Positions 1 through 7,294 are shown, counted from the stretch's first letter. The stretch is DNA of 8,832 nt from Hydrogenothermaceae bacterium (GCA_015490675.1 WFXI01000275.1:1-8832); one strand, 5' to 3'. Translations and numbers: made by a program. Notes: generated by a model from the letters alone, not told the origin.

Positions 1-13
1 AATAAGGAGCATT

Positions 14-1681
14 ATGAAAACAAAATTAAAAGAGCAAGTTATAAATTTAATAAAAAAAGAAATACCTCAAATTGAAGAAATAAAGGACAAAATAAAGCTA
101 GAACCTCCTAAAGAGGAAAAATTTGGAGATTTTTCTATAAATGCTTCCTTTATACTAGCTAAAGCTTTAAAAGATAAGCCTATAAACATAGCAAATAAAA
201 TAAAAAAAATTCTTGAAAAGGAAGATATTTTTGAAAAAGTTGAGGTTGCCGGTGCAGGATTTGTCAATTTGTTTTTATCTACAAAGTATTTTGAACCTAT
301 ATTAGAAAAAGCTATCGTAGAAGGAGATACTTACGGAGAAATTAAAAACAAAGATAAGGGAAAAATAAACATAGAATTTGTGAGTGCAAATCCAACAGGA
401 CCACTGCATCTTGGACACGGTAGAGGTGCAGTGGTAGGGAATACGCTTGCTAATCTATATAAATATTCTGGATACAATGTAGAAAAAGAATTTTATATAA
501 ACGATGCAGGAAACCAGATAAAAATGCTTGGACTTTCTGTGTATGCAAGGTTTAGACAAATAGAAGAATCAGATTATCCATTTCCAGAAGAAGGTTACAA
601 GGGAGAATATATAAAAGATATAGCAAAGGAGCTTTATGAAACTCACAGAGATAAAATCTTATCTATGGCGTCAGAAGAGCAAGTAATAGAGTATATGGCA
701 GAATATGCTAAAAATTTACTGTTAGATAAAATTAAGCAAGATTTATCACTTCTTGGAGTTGAATTTGATATATGGTTTAGTGAAAAGGAACTTTACACTC
801 AAGGGAAAGTTTACGAAGTTTTAAAATTTTTAGAAGAAAAAGGTTTAACATATGAAAAAGATGGAGCTTTATGGTTAAAAACCACTGAATTTGGAGATGA
901 TAAAGATAGAGTATTAAGAAAATCTGACGGTAGCTACACTTACTTTGCTGGAGATATAGCATATCATTTTGACAAATTAAAAAGAGGATACGACTTTATT
1001 ATTAATGTTTGGGGAGCAGACCACCACGGATACATTCCAAGATTAAAATCAGCAATGTTAGCTTTGGGAGCAAAAGAAGATTGGTTTAATGTTGTTCTAA
1101 TTCAGCTTGTTAAGCTTTTTAAAGACGGACAAGAAATGAAAATGTCTAAAAGAGCAGGAACTTTTACAACTTTAAGAGACTTGATAGATATGGTAGGAAA
1201 AGATGCAGTTATTTATTTCTTTTTAACTAAAGATAGTAATACTCATTTAAACTTTGATATAGATTTAGCCTTAAAAAAATCTTCAGAAAACCCTGTTTAC
1301 TATGTTCAGTATGCACACGCGAGGATTTCTTCTGTATTTAGAGAAGCAGAGGAAAATTTTGGAGTAGATATAAACCAGTTAGACGCTTCTTCAGTGGATA
1401 CTTCTTTACTAAAAGAAAAAGCAGAAAAAGACTTAATGAAATATATTGCAGTTATTCCTGAAAATATTTATGAAATTACAGAAAAGAGACAACCTCATAA
1501 AATTACACAAATAGCATATGAACTTGCTTCAAAGTTTCATTATTACTATAACAACTATAAATTTTTACAAAAAGATGACGAAAAATTAATGAAAGCAAGA
1601 TTATACCTATTAAAAGCTGTTAGAAATGCTCTTAGAACGATATTTAGAATAATGGAAATAACACCAGTGGAGAGAATGTAG
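14..1681 (+). CDS. argS: Arginyl-tRNA synthetase (class I)
   Basis: This cytoplasmic enzyme charges tRNA-Arg with arginine using ATP. The 555-residue length is normal for the family. Residues 1 to about 90 form the N-terminal tRNA D-loop-binding (Add-1) domain, including EKFGDFSINASF near residues 35-46. The class I signature follows: ANPTGPLHLGHGR at about 125-137, with the HIGH box as HLGH at 132-135. The second ATP-binding motif KMSKR lies at 376-380. The C-terminal third is the helical DALR-type anticodon-binding domain, starting near the YVQYAHAR segment and ending in a family-like PVERM. The ATG at 14 is preceded by AAGGAG at 4-9 with 4-nt spacing, so the start is well supported. It is the first visible gene of a + strand operon, and the SPOR gene begins 1 nt after its stop. 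All key motifs are intact. The identification is very secure. Confidence 0.97.
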   Translation: MKTKLKEQVINLIKKEIPQIEEIKDKIKLEPPKEEKFGDFSINASFILAKALKDKPINIANKIKKILEKEDIFEKVEVAGAGFVNLFLSTKYFEPILEKAIVEGDTYGEIKNKDKGKINIEFVSANPTGPLHLGHGRGAVVGNTLANLYKYSGYNVEKEFYINDAGNQIKMLGLSVYARFRQIEESDYPFPEEGYKGEYIKDIAKELYETHRDKILSMASEEQVIEYMAEYAKNLLLDKIKQDLSLLGVEFDIWFSEKELYTQGKVYEVLKFLEEKGLTYEKDGALWLKTTEFGDDKDRVLRKSDGSYTYFAGDIAYHFDKLKRGYDFIINVWGADHHGYIPRLKSAMLALGAKEDWFNVVLIQLVKLFKDGQEMKMSKRAGTFTTLRDLIDMVGKDAVIYFFLTKDSNTHLNFDIDLALKKSSENPVYYVQYAHARISSVFREAEENFGVDINQLDASSVDTSLLKEKAEKDLMKYIAVIPENIYEITEKRQPHKITQIAYELASKFHYYYNNYKFLQKDDEKLMKARLYLLKAVRNALRTIFRIMEITPVERM

Positions 1682-1682
1682 A

Positions 1683-2381
1683 ATGGATAACGACTTAAAG
1701 GACTCAATAAAAAAAATAGAGGAAATTAAGAAAAAGCAAGAAAAAGTAGAAAAATTAATAATTGTTGTTGCTGGAATTTTTGCAGTTTTAATATTTTTAG
1801 TTATAGGAATAAACATATACTACTCTGGTAGTGATGAACCAGTTTCACAGCCAGAGGTTGTTTTAGAAGATGAAGAGCAAACAAATGTTGTCCAGTATAA
1901 ACAAGAAGAACAAAAAACTAGTGTAGAATTAGCGACATCTAAAGAAGAAAAACAAAAAGCCGTTGTAGCTACAGCTAAAAAACAGGAAGAAACAAAACCA
2001 AAAGAAACAAAACAGCAAAAACAAAATGAAAAACAAAAACAACAAATAGTCAAAAAAGAAGAGAAAAAACAAGTTGCAAAAGTTGAGAAACAACAAAAAC
2101 CAGTAAAACAAGAAATAGCAAAAAAAACAGAAAAGAAAGAAACAAAACCTAAAGCAAAAGCTACTCACAAAAGACATTTTCATTACACTGTTCAGGTTGG
2201 AGCATTTACAAGTAAAAAAAGAGCAGAAAAATACCTAGCTTCTTTAAGACTAAACGGAAAAGTTGTTGAGAAAAACGGAATATATAGAGTATTAGTAGGA
2301 GAATTTGATTCTTATAAAGAAGCCTACAGATTTATGAAAAAACATTCTTTAAAAGGTTTTGTTAGAAAAGTTAGAAATTGA
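1683..2381 (+). CDS. Membrane-anchored SPOR-domain protein
   Basis: This is a 232-residue bitopic protein with a short charged N-terminus (1-24). One transmembrane helix at about 25-47 (VEKLIIVVAG onwards) is followed by a long low-complexity K/E/Q/T linker at about 58-163. A C-terminal SPOR domain occupies about 166-232 (YTVQVGAF at 168-175, RVLVGEF at 202-208). SPOR domains bind denuded septal peptidoglycan, and proteins of this layout (FtsN- or DedD-like) usually act in cell division or wall remodelling in the periplasm. That role is inferred from the domain; the sequence does not identify it as FtsN. The ATG lies 1 nt after the argS stop with GGAGAG at 1669-1674 (8-nt spacing). Its TGA overlaps the lpxK start by 4 nt. 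The linker DNA is extremely A-rich and T-poor on the coding strand. Confidence 0.88.
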   Translation: MDNDLKDSIKKIEEIKKKQEKVEKLIIVVAGIFAVLIFLVIGINIYYSGSDEPVSQPEVVLEDEEQTNVVQYKQEEQKTSVELATSKEEKQKAVVATAKKQEETKPKETKQQKQNEKQKQQIVKKEEKKQVAKVEKQQKPVKQEIAKKTEKKETKPKAKATHKRHFHYTVQVGAFTSKKRAEKYLASLRLNGKVVEKNGIYRVLVGEFDSYKEAYRFMKKHSLKGFVRKVRN

Positions 2382-3346
2382 TATATTCTCTCCTTGCAAA
2401 ACTTAGAAGAGAGCTTTATGAAAAAAATTTTATAAAAAAGAAAAAACTTCCTAAGCCTGTTATTTCAGTAGGAAATTTATCTGTTGGTGGAACAGGCAAA
2501 ACTCCTTTTACTATTTACTTATCGAAACTTTTACAAAAATACGGCTATAAAGTTTGTGTTTTATCTAGAGGATACAGGAGAAAATCCAAAGGAACTATTC
2601 TTGTAAGTGATGGAAAAAATATATTTGTAAACTGGCAAGAATCTGGAGATGAGCCTTATTTGATAGCTTTAAATAATATTCCAGTAGTTGTTTCAAGCTC
2701 TAGATATGAGGCAGGTTTAAAAGCTTTAGAGAATTTCGATGTAGATATATTTATTCTAGATGATGGATTTCAACATTTTCAGCTTTATAGAGACTTTGAT
2801 ATTTTACTTGTAGATGCTAGAAAACCTTTTTGGGAAGATAAACCTCTACCTTTTGGTAGATTAAGAGAGTCAGTAGAAACTTATAAATATGCAGATATTC
2901 TTGTTGTAACAAAGGCTAAAAATGAAAGTAAAAAATTAATACAAAAACTAAAAACTTTTGAAAAACCTTTTTTCTTTGCAAAGGAAGTCTCAAACAGAAT
3001 TACAGATTTTGAAAATGAATATCCTCTTAATTTTCTGAACGGTAAAGAAATTTTTGTATTTTCAGGATTAGCAAATAATGAGCAGTTTTTTGACTATGTT
3101 GCAAATATTGCTAAGCAAATTGGTTTTAAAATAACAGGATTTAAAGGTTTTAAAGACCACTTTGATTATGAAAAATTTTCTTTGCCTAAAGCTAACTTTT
3201 ATTTAACAACAGAAAAAGACTTGGTTAAGATAAAAAATAAGCTTAAAGGTGTATATGCTTTAAAATATCAATTTAAACTACCAGAGGAATTTGATAAACT
3301 TATACTAAAAAATGCCGAAAAGTTAACAAATCAAAATCAAGGTTAA
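2378..3346 (+). CDS. lpxK: Tetraacyldisaccharide 4'-kinase (lipid A biosynthesis)
   Basis: LpxK phosphorylates the 4' position of the tetraacyldisaccharide 1-phosphate precursor to give lipid IVA, at the inner face of the cytoplasmic membrane. The 322-residue protein has the Walker A region GNLSVGGTGKT (32-42), SRGYRRKSKG (63-72), GDEP with the expected catalytic Asp at 91, DDGFQH (128-133), and KDHFDY (259-264) with the partner His at 261. LTTEKDL follows near 276-282. The start is forced: TTG at 2378 overlaps the preceding stop as TTGA, an in-frame TAG lies at 2372-2374, and no ATG or GTG occurs before the Walker A region. No good Shine-Dalgarno site is close, so translation is probably coupled to the SPOR gene. 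The N-terminus has about ten fewer residues than Aquifex LpxK as I recall it, which trims the hydrophobic membrane-associating segment. Its presence implies a lipid A-containing outer membrane. Confidence 0.95.
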   Translation: MIYSLLAKLRRELYEKNFIKKKKLPKPVISVGNLSVGGTGKTPFTIYLSKLLQKYGYKVCVLSRGYRRKSKGTILVSDGKNIFVNWQESGDEPYLIALNNIPVVVSSSRYEAGLKALENFDVDIFILDDGFQHFQLYRDFDILLVDARKPFWEDKPLPFGRLRESVETYKYADILVVTKAKNESKKLIQKLKTFEKPFFFAKEVSNRITDFENEYPLNFLNGKEIFVFSGLANNEQFFDYVANIAKQIGFKITGFKGFKDHFDYEKFSLPKANFYLTTEKDLVKIKNKLKGVYALKYQFKLPEEFDKLILKNAEKLTNQNQG

Positions 3347-3351
3347 GCACA

Positions 3352-3975
3352 ATGTTTGATGATAGAGAAAAAAATCCTTTTGATGTAGTTTTAAAGCTTG
3401 TTATAAATGGTGAGATAGACCCGTGGAAGATAGATATAGTTGAACTTGCAGATAAATACCTAAAAGAAGTAAAAAATATGTATTTGCCAGATTTAAGAAA
3501 AGCATCTAAAGTTTTATCTGCCGCAGCACTTCTTTTAAAAATGAAAGCAGAAGCTTTAGCTTTGGAGAATGAAGAAGAAAAAGAAGAGATTAAAAGAAAT
3601 AGAGTTTTTGGAATAAAAAGATTTTATACAATAGATGAGATAGCCCATGTGCTAAAAAAATATGTTTCACCAGTTATTCCATTTAAACCAAAAAGAAAAT
3701 ATACAAGAAGAAAGCCATATACTAGAAAACCTCAAAAAATAGAAGTTCCCCTATTTCATGCAACACTAGAAGAGGCAATAGAAGCTCTAGAGAAAGAGTT
3801 TGAAAAATTAGAAGGATATACTACCCTATCTAAACTAAATTATCCAAATAAAGCTCAGGCATTTGTAGCTCTACTCTTTTTAAATTATGAAAAGAAAATA
3901 AATATTTATCAAGAAGAAGAATTTGGTGAAATCTATATTGAAAAAAATGAAGAAGTCCTTGAAATGACAGCTTAA
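3352..3975 (+). CDS. scpA: Segregation and condensation protein A (kleisin)
   Basis: ScpA is the kleisin subunit that bridges the SMC head domains in the bacterial or archaeal condensin used for chromosome compaction and segregation. The protein is 207 residues, shorter than the usual bacterial form of about 240-260. The N-terminal SMC-binding helices span about 8-70: NPFDVVLKLV at 8-17, then GEIDPWKIDIVELADKYL at 20-37, and the AAALLLKMKAEAL helix. A very basic linker (KPKRKYTRRKPYTRKPQK, 112-129) follows. The C-terminal winged helix covers about 160-198 (AFVALLFL, then QEEEFGEIYIEK at 187-198). The GEIDPW-IDI wording resembles archaeal and thermophile ScpA more than the FEGPLDLLL start of most bacterial proteins. 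The ATG follows the lpxK stop by 5 nt, with AAGG at 3339-3342. Its last 4 nt overlap the convergent downstream gene. The partner genes scpB and smc are not in the window. Confidence 0.9.
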   Translation: MFDDREKNPFDVVLKLVINGEIDPWKIDIVELADKYLKEVKNMYLPDLRKASKVLSAAALLLKMKAEALALENEEEKEEIKRNRVFGIKRFYTIDEIAHVLKKYVSPVIPFKPKRKYTRRKPYTRKPQKIEVPLFHATLEEAIEALEKEFEKLEGYTTLSKLNYPNKAQAFVALLFLNYEKKINIYQEEEFGEIYIEKNEEVLEMTA

Positions 3976-3989
3976 ATAGGGACTTCTTC
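3941..3989 (-). terminator. Intrinsic terminator for leftward transcripts, inside two gene ends
   Basis: A perfect 10-bp inverted repeat (GAAGAAGTCC at 3949-3958 and GGACTTCTTC at 3980-3989) is separated by 21 nt. Read leftward, the second arm is followed by one A and then seven T residues (complement of 3941-3947), the pattern of a rho-independent terminator. The rightward transcript has no U-tract, so the hairpin should end only the - strand unit. One arm lies inside the last codons of scpA and the other inside the last codons of the convergent gene, with both stop codons in the loop. The long loop lowers confidence. Confidence 0.55.
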
Positions 3990-4358
3990 CACCCTCACTG
4001 GTTCAAAACCATCTTCTTTTAAATAGTCTAAAAGTATTTTCTTAACTCTTTCTAATCCTTCATTGAAAGTTAAGTTTTCTTTAAAAATATAAAGGTCTAA
4101 ATCTGGTCTATATCCAATAATATCGTATTTTTCAGGTTCTTTTATGTTAAATTCTGTATTTACTCCATAAGCTTTTCCAATTTTTTCCACAACACTTTGG
4201 GGAATGTATGTTGGTCTATAGCATTTAAAGTCTATTTCTCTTTCTAATCTATCATCTTTAGGAACAGCAACTATATATAAAGCAGAAACTTCTCTTTCAT
4301 TTCCATCTTTATCGTATGCTTTTAAATCTACAAAATGATTCCATGATTTTGCTTCCAT
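3972..4358 (-). CDS. Conserved-looking protein of unknown function
   Basis: I do not recognise this 128-residue protein. It is probably soluble and cytoplasmic: there is no signal peptide, no hydrophobic stretch long enough for a membrane helix, no Cys cluster and no nucleotide-binding motif. It is rich in charged and aromatic residues. Likely beta strands appear in the first half (ALYIVAVP near 26-33) and an amphipathic helix near the end (LERVKKILLDYLKEDGF). It is probably a real gene. The ATG has GAGGA at 4367-4371 with 8-nt spacing, its codon composition matches the neighbours, and an apparent terminator sits at its end. It lies 85 nt downstream of flhB on the same strand, so it may be the last gene of the flagellar transcript or have its own promoter. 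The stop overlaps the convergent scpA stop by 4 nt. No function is assigned. Confidence 0.75.
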   Translation of the reverse strand: MEAKSWNHFVDLKAYDKDGNEREVSALYIVAVPKDDRLEREIDFKCYRPTYIPQSVVEKIGKAYGVNTEFNIKEPEKYDIIGYRPDLDLYIFKENLTFNEGLERVKKILLDYLKEDGFEPVRVEEVPI

Positions 4359-4390
4359 TTTATATTTCCTCGTAAATGCTAAGTTTATAA

Positions 4391-4404
4391 CTTATAATTA
4401 TAAG
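4391..4404. repeat. Perfect 14-bp palindrome, possible operator
   Basis: CTTATAATTATAAG is a perfect palindrome in the 85-nt gap between flhB and the unknown gene. On the - strand it sits between a weak -35-like TTGGTG and a -10-like TATAAA, which is where a repressor site could be. It is wholly A/T apart from its end bases, so chance is a real alternative in this AT-rich DNA. Confidence 0.35.
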
Positions 4405-4443
4405 CACCAACAGGTAAAATTTTAGTAGTAAAAATCATAAATA

Positions 4444-5508
4444 CTAAATATTCTTAATACCTTTTTCTTTATACACTCTAGCAAGAATTTTAGCAACAAC
4501 TTGATAAAACTGTTCTGGGATAAAATCCCCAACTTCACAGGATTCATATAAAGCCCTTGCTAAAGGTGGGTCTTGAATAACAGGAACATTATTCTCCTTT
4601 GCCTTTTCTATTATCTTTTCTGCTAATTTATCTTTCCCTTTTGCAACTACCCTAGGAGCAGGCTCTTCTTTTTCTCTGTCGTATTTTAACGCAACTGCAA
4701 AGTGGGTTGGGTTTGTAATAACAACATCTGCTTTTTCAACTTCTGCCATCATTCTTGTCATCGCAAGTTCTCTTTGCTTTCTTCTAATAGCAGCTTTTAT
4801 TTGAGGGTTTCCTTCATACATTTTTTGTTCTTCTTTTATTTCGTGTTTTGACATTTTTATATTTTCTTCATATTCCCATCTTCTAAATAGAAAATCTATT
4901 ACTGCTATTGGTATTGAGAGTAATGCAAAAAATAAAATCATCATTAGGATATATTCCATCATTAAGTAAACTTGATGATTTACAGGAACAAAAAATAAAG
5001 ATGCACTTTCTTTAAAGATTTTTATGTAAATAAAATAAGCAATTACAGTTGCTATAAGGAGTTTTAAAACATTTCTAACAATTTCAAATAATGTTTTCCT
5101 CGAGAAAATCCTTCCAAGTCCTGAAATGGGATTTATTCTTTCTAGTTTTGGCATCAAAGGTTTGAAAGTTAATAAAAAACCAAACTGAATAACATTAGCA
5201 AAAACTCCTGTTAGTAAAAGAGCTAAAAAAACAGGGGTGATAAGCAAAAAGAAAATTTTAAATGTAATTATTGCTATCTCTGTCTGAGACACAGAAGGAA
5301 TGTTCTTTGACAAGTTTGAAAATACAAATATAAAATACTCAACTAACTTCTTATATGCAAAAGGTATATAAGCAATCAAAACCAAAAAGGTCATAAACAA
5401 AGTCGCAGATATAGGTACATCTAAGCTCCTAGCTACCTGCCCTTCTTCTCTAGCTTTTTGTCTTCTTCGGGGGGTTGCTTTTTCTGTTTTACTAGGGTCT
5501 TTTGCCAT
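4444..5508 (-). CDS. flhB: Flagellar export gate protein FlhB (substrate-specificity switch)
   Basis: FlhB is an inner-membrane component of the flagellar type III export gate. It switches export from rod/hook to filament substrates after autocleavage. The 354-residue protein starts with the basic family N-terminus (KTEKATPRRRQKAREEGQVA, 7-26). Four hydrophobic segments follow at about 32-51, 80-110, 140-165 and 183-208. A linker (EGNPQIKAAIRRKQRELAMTR, around 232-252) leads to the cytoplasmic FlhBC domain. The autocleavage motif NPTH is intact at 266-269, with the cut expected between N266 and P267. The conserved DPPLARALYE segment is near 313-322. The ATG directly abuts the fliR TAA with no gap. 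Only a weak GGTAAG precedes it, so coupling to fliR is likely. flhB is the last flagellar gene here; flhA does not follow. The family assignment is very secure. Confidence 0.97.
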   Translation of the reverse strand: MAKDPSKTEKATPRRRQKAREEGQVARSLDVPISATLFMTFLVLIAYIPFAYKKLVEYFIFVFSNLSKNIPSVSQTEIAIITFKIFFLLITPVFLALLLTGVFANVIQFGFLLTFKPLMPKLERINPISGLGRIFSRKTLFEIVRNVLKLLIATVIAYFIYIKIFKESASLFFVPVNHQVYLMMEYILMMILFFALLSIPIAVIDFLFRRWEYEENIKMSKHEIKEEQKMYEGNPQIKAAIRRKQRELAMTRMMAEVEKADVVITNPTHFAVALKYDREKEEPAPRVVAKGKDKLAEKIIEKAKENNVPVIQDPPLARALYESCEVGDFIPEQFYQVVAKILARVYKEKGIKNI

Positions 5509-6288
5509 TTACTTACCAAATAGTTTTACTGCATTTAAATAGTTTTCAACAAAATAATTCATTATTCCTTTTGAAAATAATACAAGAGCAGATGCTCCAA
5601 TAGCAAGAGATAAAAGTCCTATAAATATTTGCATAGGAAGTCCAACAATAAAAACATTAACCTGAGGAATTAGTCTATTAATTAAAGCTAAAGCAATATT
5701 TAACATTAGTAATACTAATAAAAAAGGAAAAGCCATTTTTAAAGCTAAAACAAAAAGGTCTACTGTTTTTTCTAAAATAAAAACTGTAGCATTATCAGAT
5801 ATTTTCAGCTCAAATAAAGGAATTATTTCAAAGCTTTTAACTAGCCCTGCAAAGAATATAAGATATACTCCAGATAAGAAAAACATAAGATAAAAGAGCA
5901 GTATAAAAAATCTATCAATTACAGAAATTTGTCCAAAAGTAGGGTCAAAAAGGTTTGCAAGTGTTAGCCCCATAAAATATCCTATTACCTCTGCAGAATA
6001 AGAAAATATGCCAACAATTATATGGGTTAAAATTCCTATAAAAAATCCTACTAGCAACTCTTTTAAAACAAGCAAGAACATCCAAAAAGGAGAAAAATCT
6101 TCAATATTTACAGTTTCTATGCTCGCAAATTTCATCACAAAAAATGAAAGGGCAATAACAAGCATTAACCTAACATTTAAAGGCACAAAGTTTGAATTTA
6201 TAACAGGAAAAGCTGAAAAAAATGCTACTAGTCTAGTTAATACAAGTCCAAATGTAATGGCTTCTGGAACGCTAATTAACTGTGTCAT
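5509..6288 (-). CDS. fliR: Flagellar export gate protein FliR
   Basis: FliR is a polytopic inner-membrane protein that assembles with FliP and FliQ into the helical export-gate core of the flagellar type III secretion system. The 259-residue length matches the family. It is hydrophobic almost throughout, with conserved segments in the expected order. These are LTRLVAFFSAFPV (17-29), KELLVGFFIG (76-85), MGLTLANLFDP (106-116), and INRLIPQVNVFIVGLPMQIF (203-222). The ATG overlaps the fliQ TGA as ATGA (6285-6288). No Shine-Dalgarno sequence is visible upstream, so translation is probably coupled to fliQ. Its own stop abuts the flhB start. The gene order fliP-fliQ-fliR-flhB is the widespread export-gate order and confirms the assignment. 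Confidence 0.95.
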   Translation of the reverse strand: MTQLISVPEAITFGLVLTRLVAFFSAFPVINSNFVPLNVRLMLVIALSFFVMKFASIETVNIEDFSPFWMFLLVLKELLVGFFIGILTHIIVGIFSYSAEVIGYFMGLTLANLFDPTFGQISVIDRFFILLFYLMFFLSGVYLIFFAGLVKSFEIIPLFELKISDNATVFILEKTVDLFVLALKMAFPFLLVLLMLNIALALINRLIPQVNVFIVGLPMQIFIGLLSLAIGASALVLFSKGIMNYFVENYLNAVKLFGK

Positions 6289-6554
6289 TGTATAAGATTT
6301 ACCATTGCAATGAATATTTCCCTAGTAAAATCTACCATTTTTCTAAACATCCACGAACCAAAAACAATTATAGCTAGTAGAGTAGCTACGATTTTTGGGA
6401 TGAATGTTAGTGTCATTTCGTTGATTTGCGTTGCAGCCTGAAAAATACTTATTACAATGCCAACAATAAATGTTATTAAAATTACAGGTCCACCAACTAT
6501 TAAAGCCATTTCAAAAGTTTTATTCATAACATCAATAGCTTGGTCTAATGTCAT
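6285..6554 (-). CDS. fliQ: Flagellar export gate protein FliQ
   Basis: FliQ is a small two-helix membrane protein that packs, usually in several copies, around FliP and FliR in the export gate. It has 89 residues, exactly family size. The two hydrophobic helices are at about 16-39 and 50-72. Between them lies the conserved loop SIFQAATQINEMTLTFIPKI (36-55), which is diagnostic of FliQ and its injectisome relatives (SctS). The flagellar neighbours decide for the flagellar member. The ATG overlaps the fliP stop as ATGA (6551-6554), and the stop overlaps the fliR start in the same way. Both junctions therefore look translationally coupled, which fits proteins that must be made in fixed ratio for one complex. 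Confidence 0.96.
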   Translation of the reverse strand: MTLDQAIDVMNKTFEMALIVGGPVILITFIVGIVISIFQAATQINEMTLTFIPKIVATLLAIIVFGSWMFRKMVDFTREIFIAMVNLIQ

Positions 6555-7294
6555 CTGTAGCTCTCTATTAAAGCTTTTATTAAAAGTTCCCAGCCATCAG
6601 CCAACACAAATAGTATAAGTTTAAAAGGTAAAGAAATCATCATTGGAGGAATCATCATCATACCCATGGACATTAAAATACTTGCTATCAGAAGGTCTAT
6701 TATTAAAAATGGCAAAAATATTAGAAAAACTATTTCAAAAGCAGTTTTTATTTCACTTATTAAAAATGCAGGCATTAAAGTTATCATACTTAAATCTTCA
6801 GGAGATTTAGGCTTTTCACCTGATAAATCAACAAAAAGCTTTAAATCTTCTTTACGAGTATTTTTTAGCATAAACTCTTTTAAAGGTTTAGACGCAAGTT
6901 TTAAGGCCTCCATATCCCCAATCTCTTGTTTTAGATATGGTTGTATAGCATTTTTATTAATATCTTCAAAAACAGGTTTCATAACAAAAAATGTCAAAAA
7001 TAAAGCTAAAGATATTATTACTTGATTTGGAGGAGACTGGGGTATACCTAAAGCATGTCTAAGCAAAGATAAAACAATTACAATCCTAACAAAAGATGTT
7101 AATGTTATTAAAATAGAGGGGGCTAAACTTAATATGGTTATTAGAAAAAGAATTTTTAAAGTCAAACTTAAATTGTTTAATTGTTGTAAGGTATTTTGTA
7201 TTAAATTTTGGTTTTCAGGTTGAGCGATAGAAGCTACAGAAAAGAGTAATATTATTAATATGCTATTGGCTAATATTGCTTTTACTTTCTTCAT
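6551..7294 (-). CDS. fliP: Flagellar export gate protein FliP
   Basis: FliP forms the core ring of the flagellar export gate in the inner membrane. The 247-residue protein begins with a likely cleavable signal peptide (1-24, basic MKKVK start, hydrophobic core, SIA before Q25), as FliP of enteric bacteria does. The conserved APSILITLTSFVRIVIVLSL block lies at 58-77, followed by LLRHALG. A periplasmic region spans about 105-185. The methionine-rich MSMGMMMIPPMM loop at 208-219 is the known gasket that seals the closed pore. The signature LPFKLILFVLADGW is at 222-235. The ATG lies inside the end of fliO, overlapping it by 32 nt in another frame. No clear Shine-Dalgarno sequence is seen, but no other start would keep the signal peptide. 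The stop overlaps the fliQ start as ATGA. Confidence 0.97.
   Translation of the reverse strand: MKKVKAILANSILIILLFSVASIAQPENQNLIQNTLQQLNNLSLTLKILFLITILSLAPSILITLTSFVRIVIVLSLLRHALGIPQSPPNQVIISLALFLTFFVMKPVFEDINKNAIQPYLKQEIGDMEALKLASKPLKEFMLKNTRKEDLKLFVDLSGEKPKSPEDLSMITLMPAFLISEIKTAFEIVFLIFLPFLIIDLLIASILMSMGMMMIPPMMISLPFKLILFVLADGWELLIKALIESYR

Noticed and set aside
67..962. Two - strand open frames opposite argS (67-267 and 777-962)
   Set aside because: They lie wholly inside the intact argS gene, have no ribosome-binding sites and encode sequences typical of antisense readings of AT-rich coding DNA.
1610..2183. Three - strand open frames opposite the argS end and SPOR gene, very rich in Phe, Leu, Cys and Ser
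   Set aside because: Their composition is what the reverse strand of a Lys/Glu/Gln-rich linker gives. They overlap a well-supported gene with a SPOR domain.
4421..4448. 7-bp inverted repeat TTTAGTA / TACTAAA at the flhB stop, as a possible flhB terminator
   Set aside because: The stem is short and almost all A/T, with no proper U-tract after it. It would be unstable, especially in a thermophile.
6008..7025. Two + strand open frames (6008-6295 and 6666-7025) opposite fliR and fliP
   Set aside because: Both are complementary to conserved flagellar genes and rich in Ile, Lys and Ser as expected for antisense frames; no independent signal supports them.
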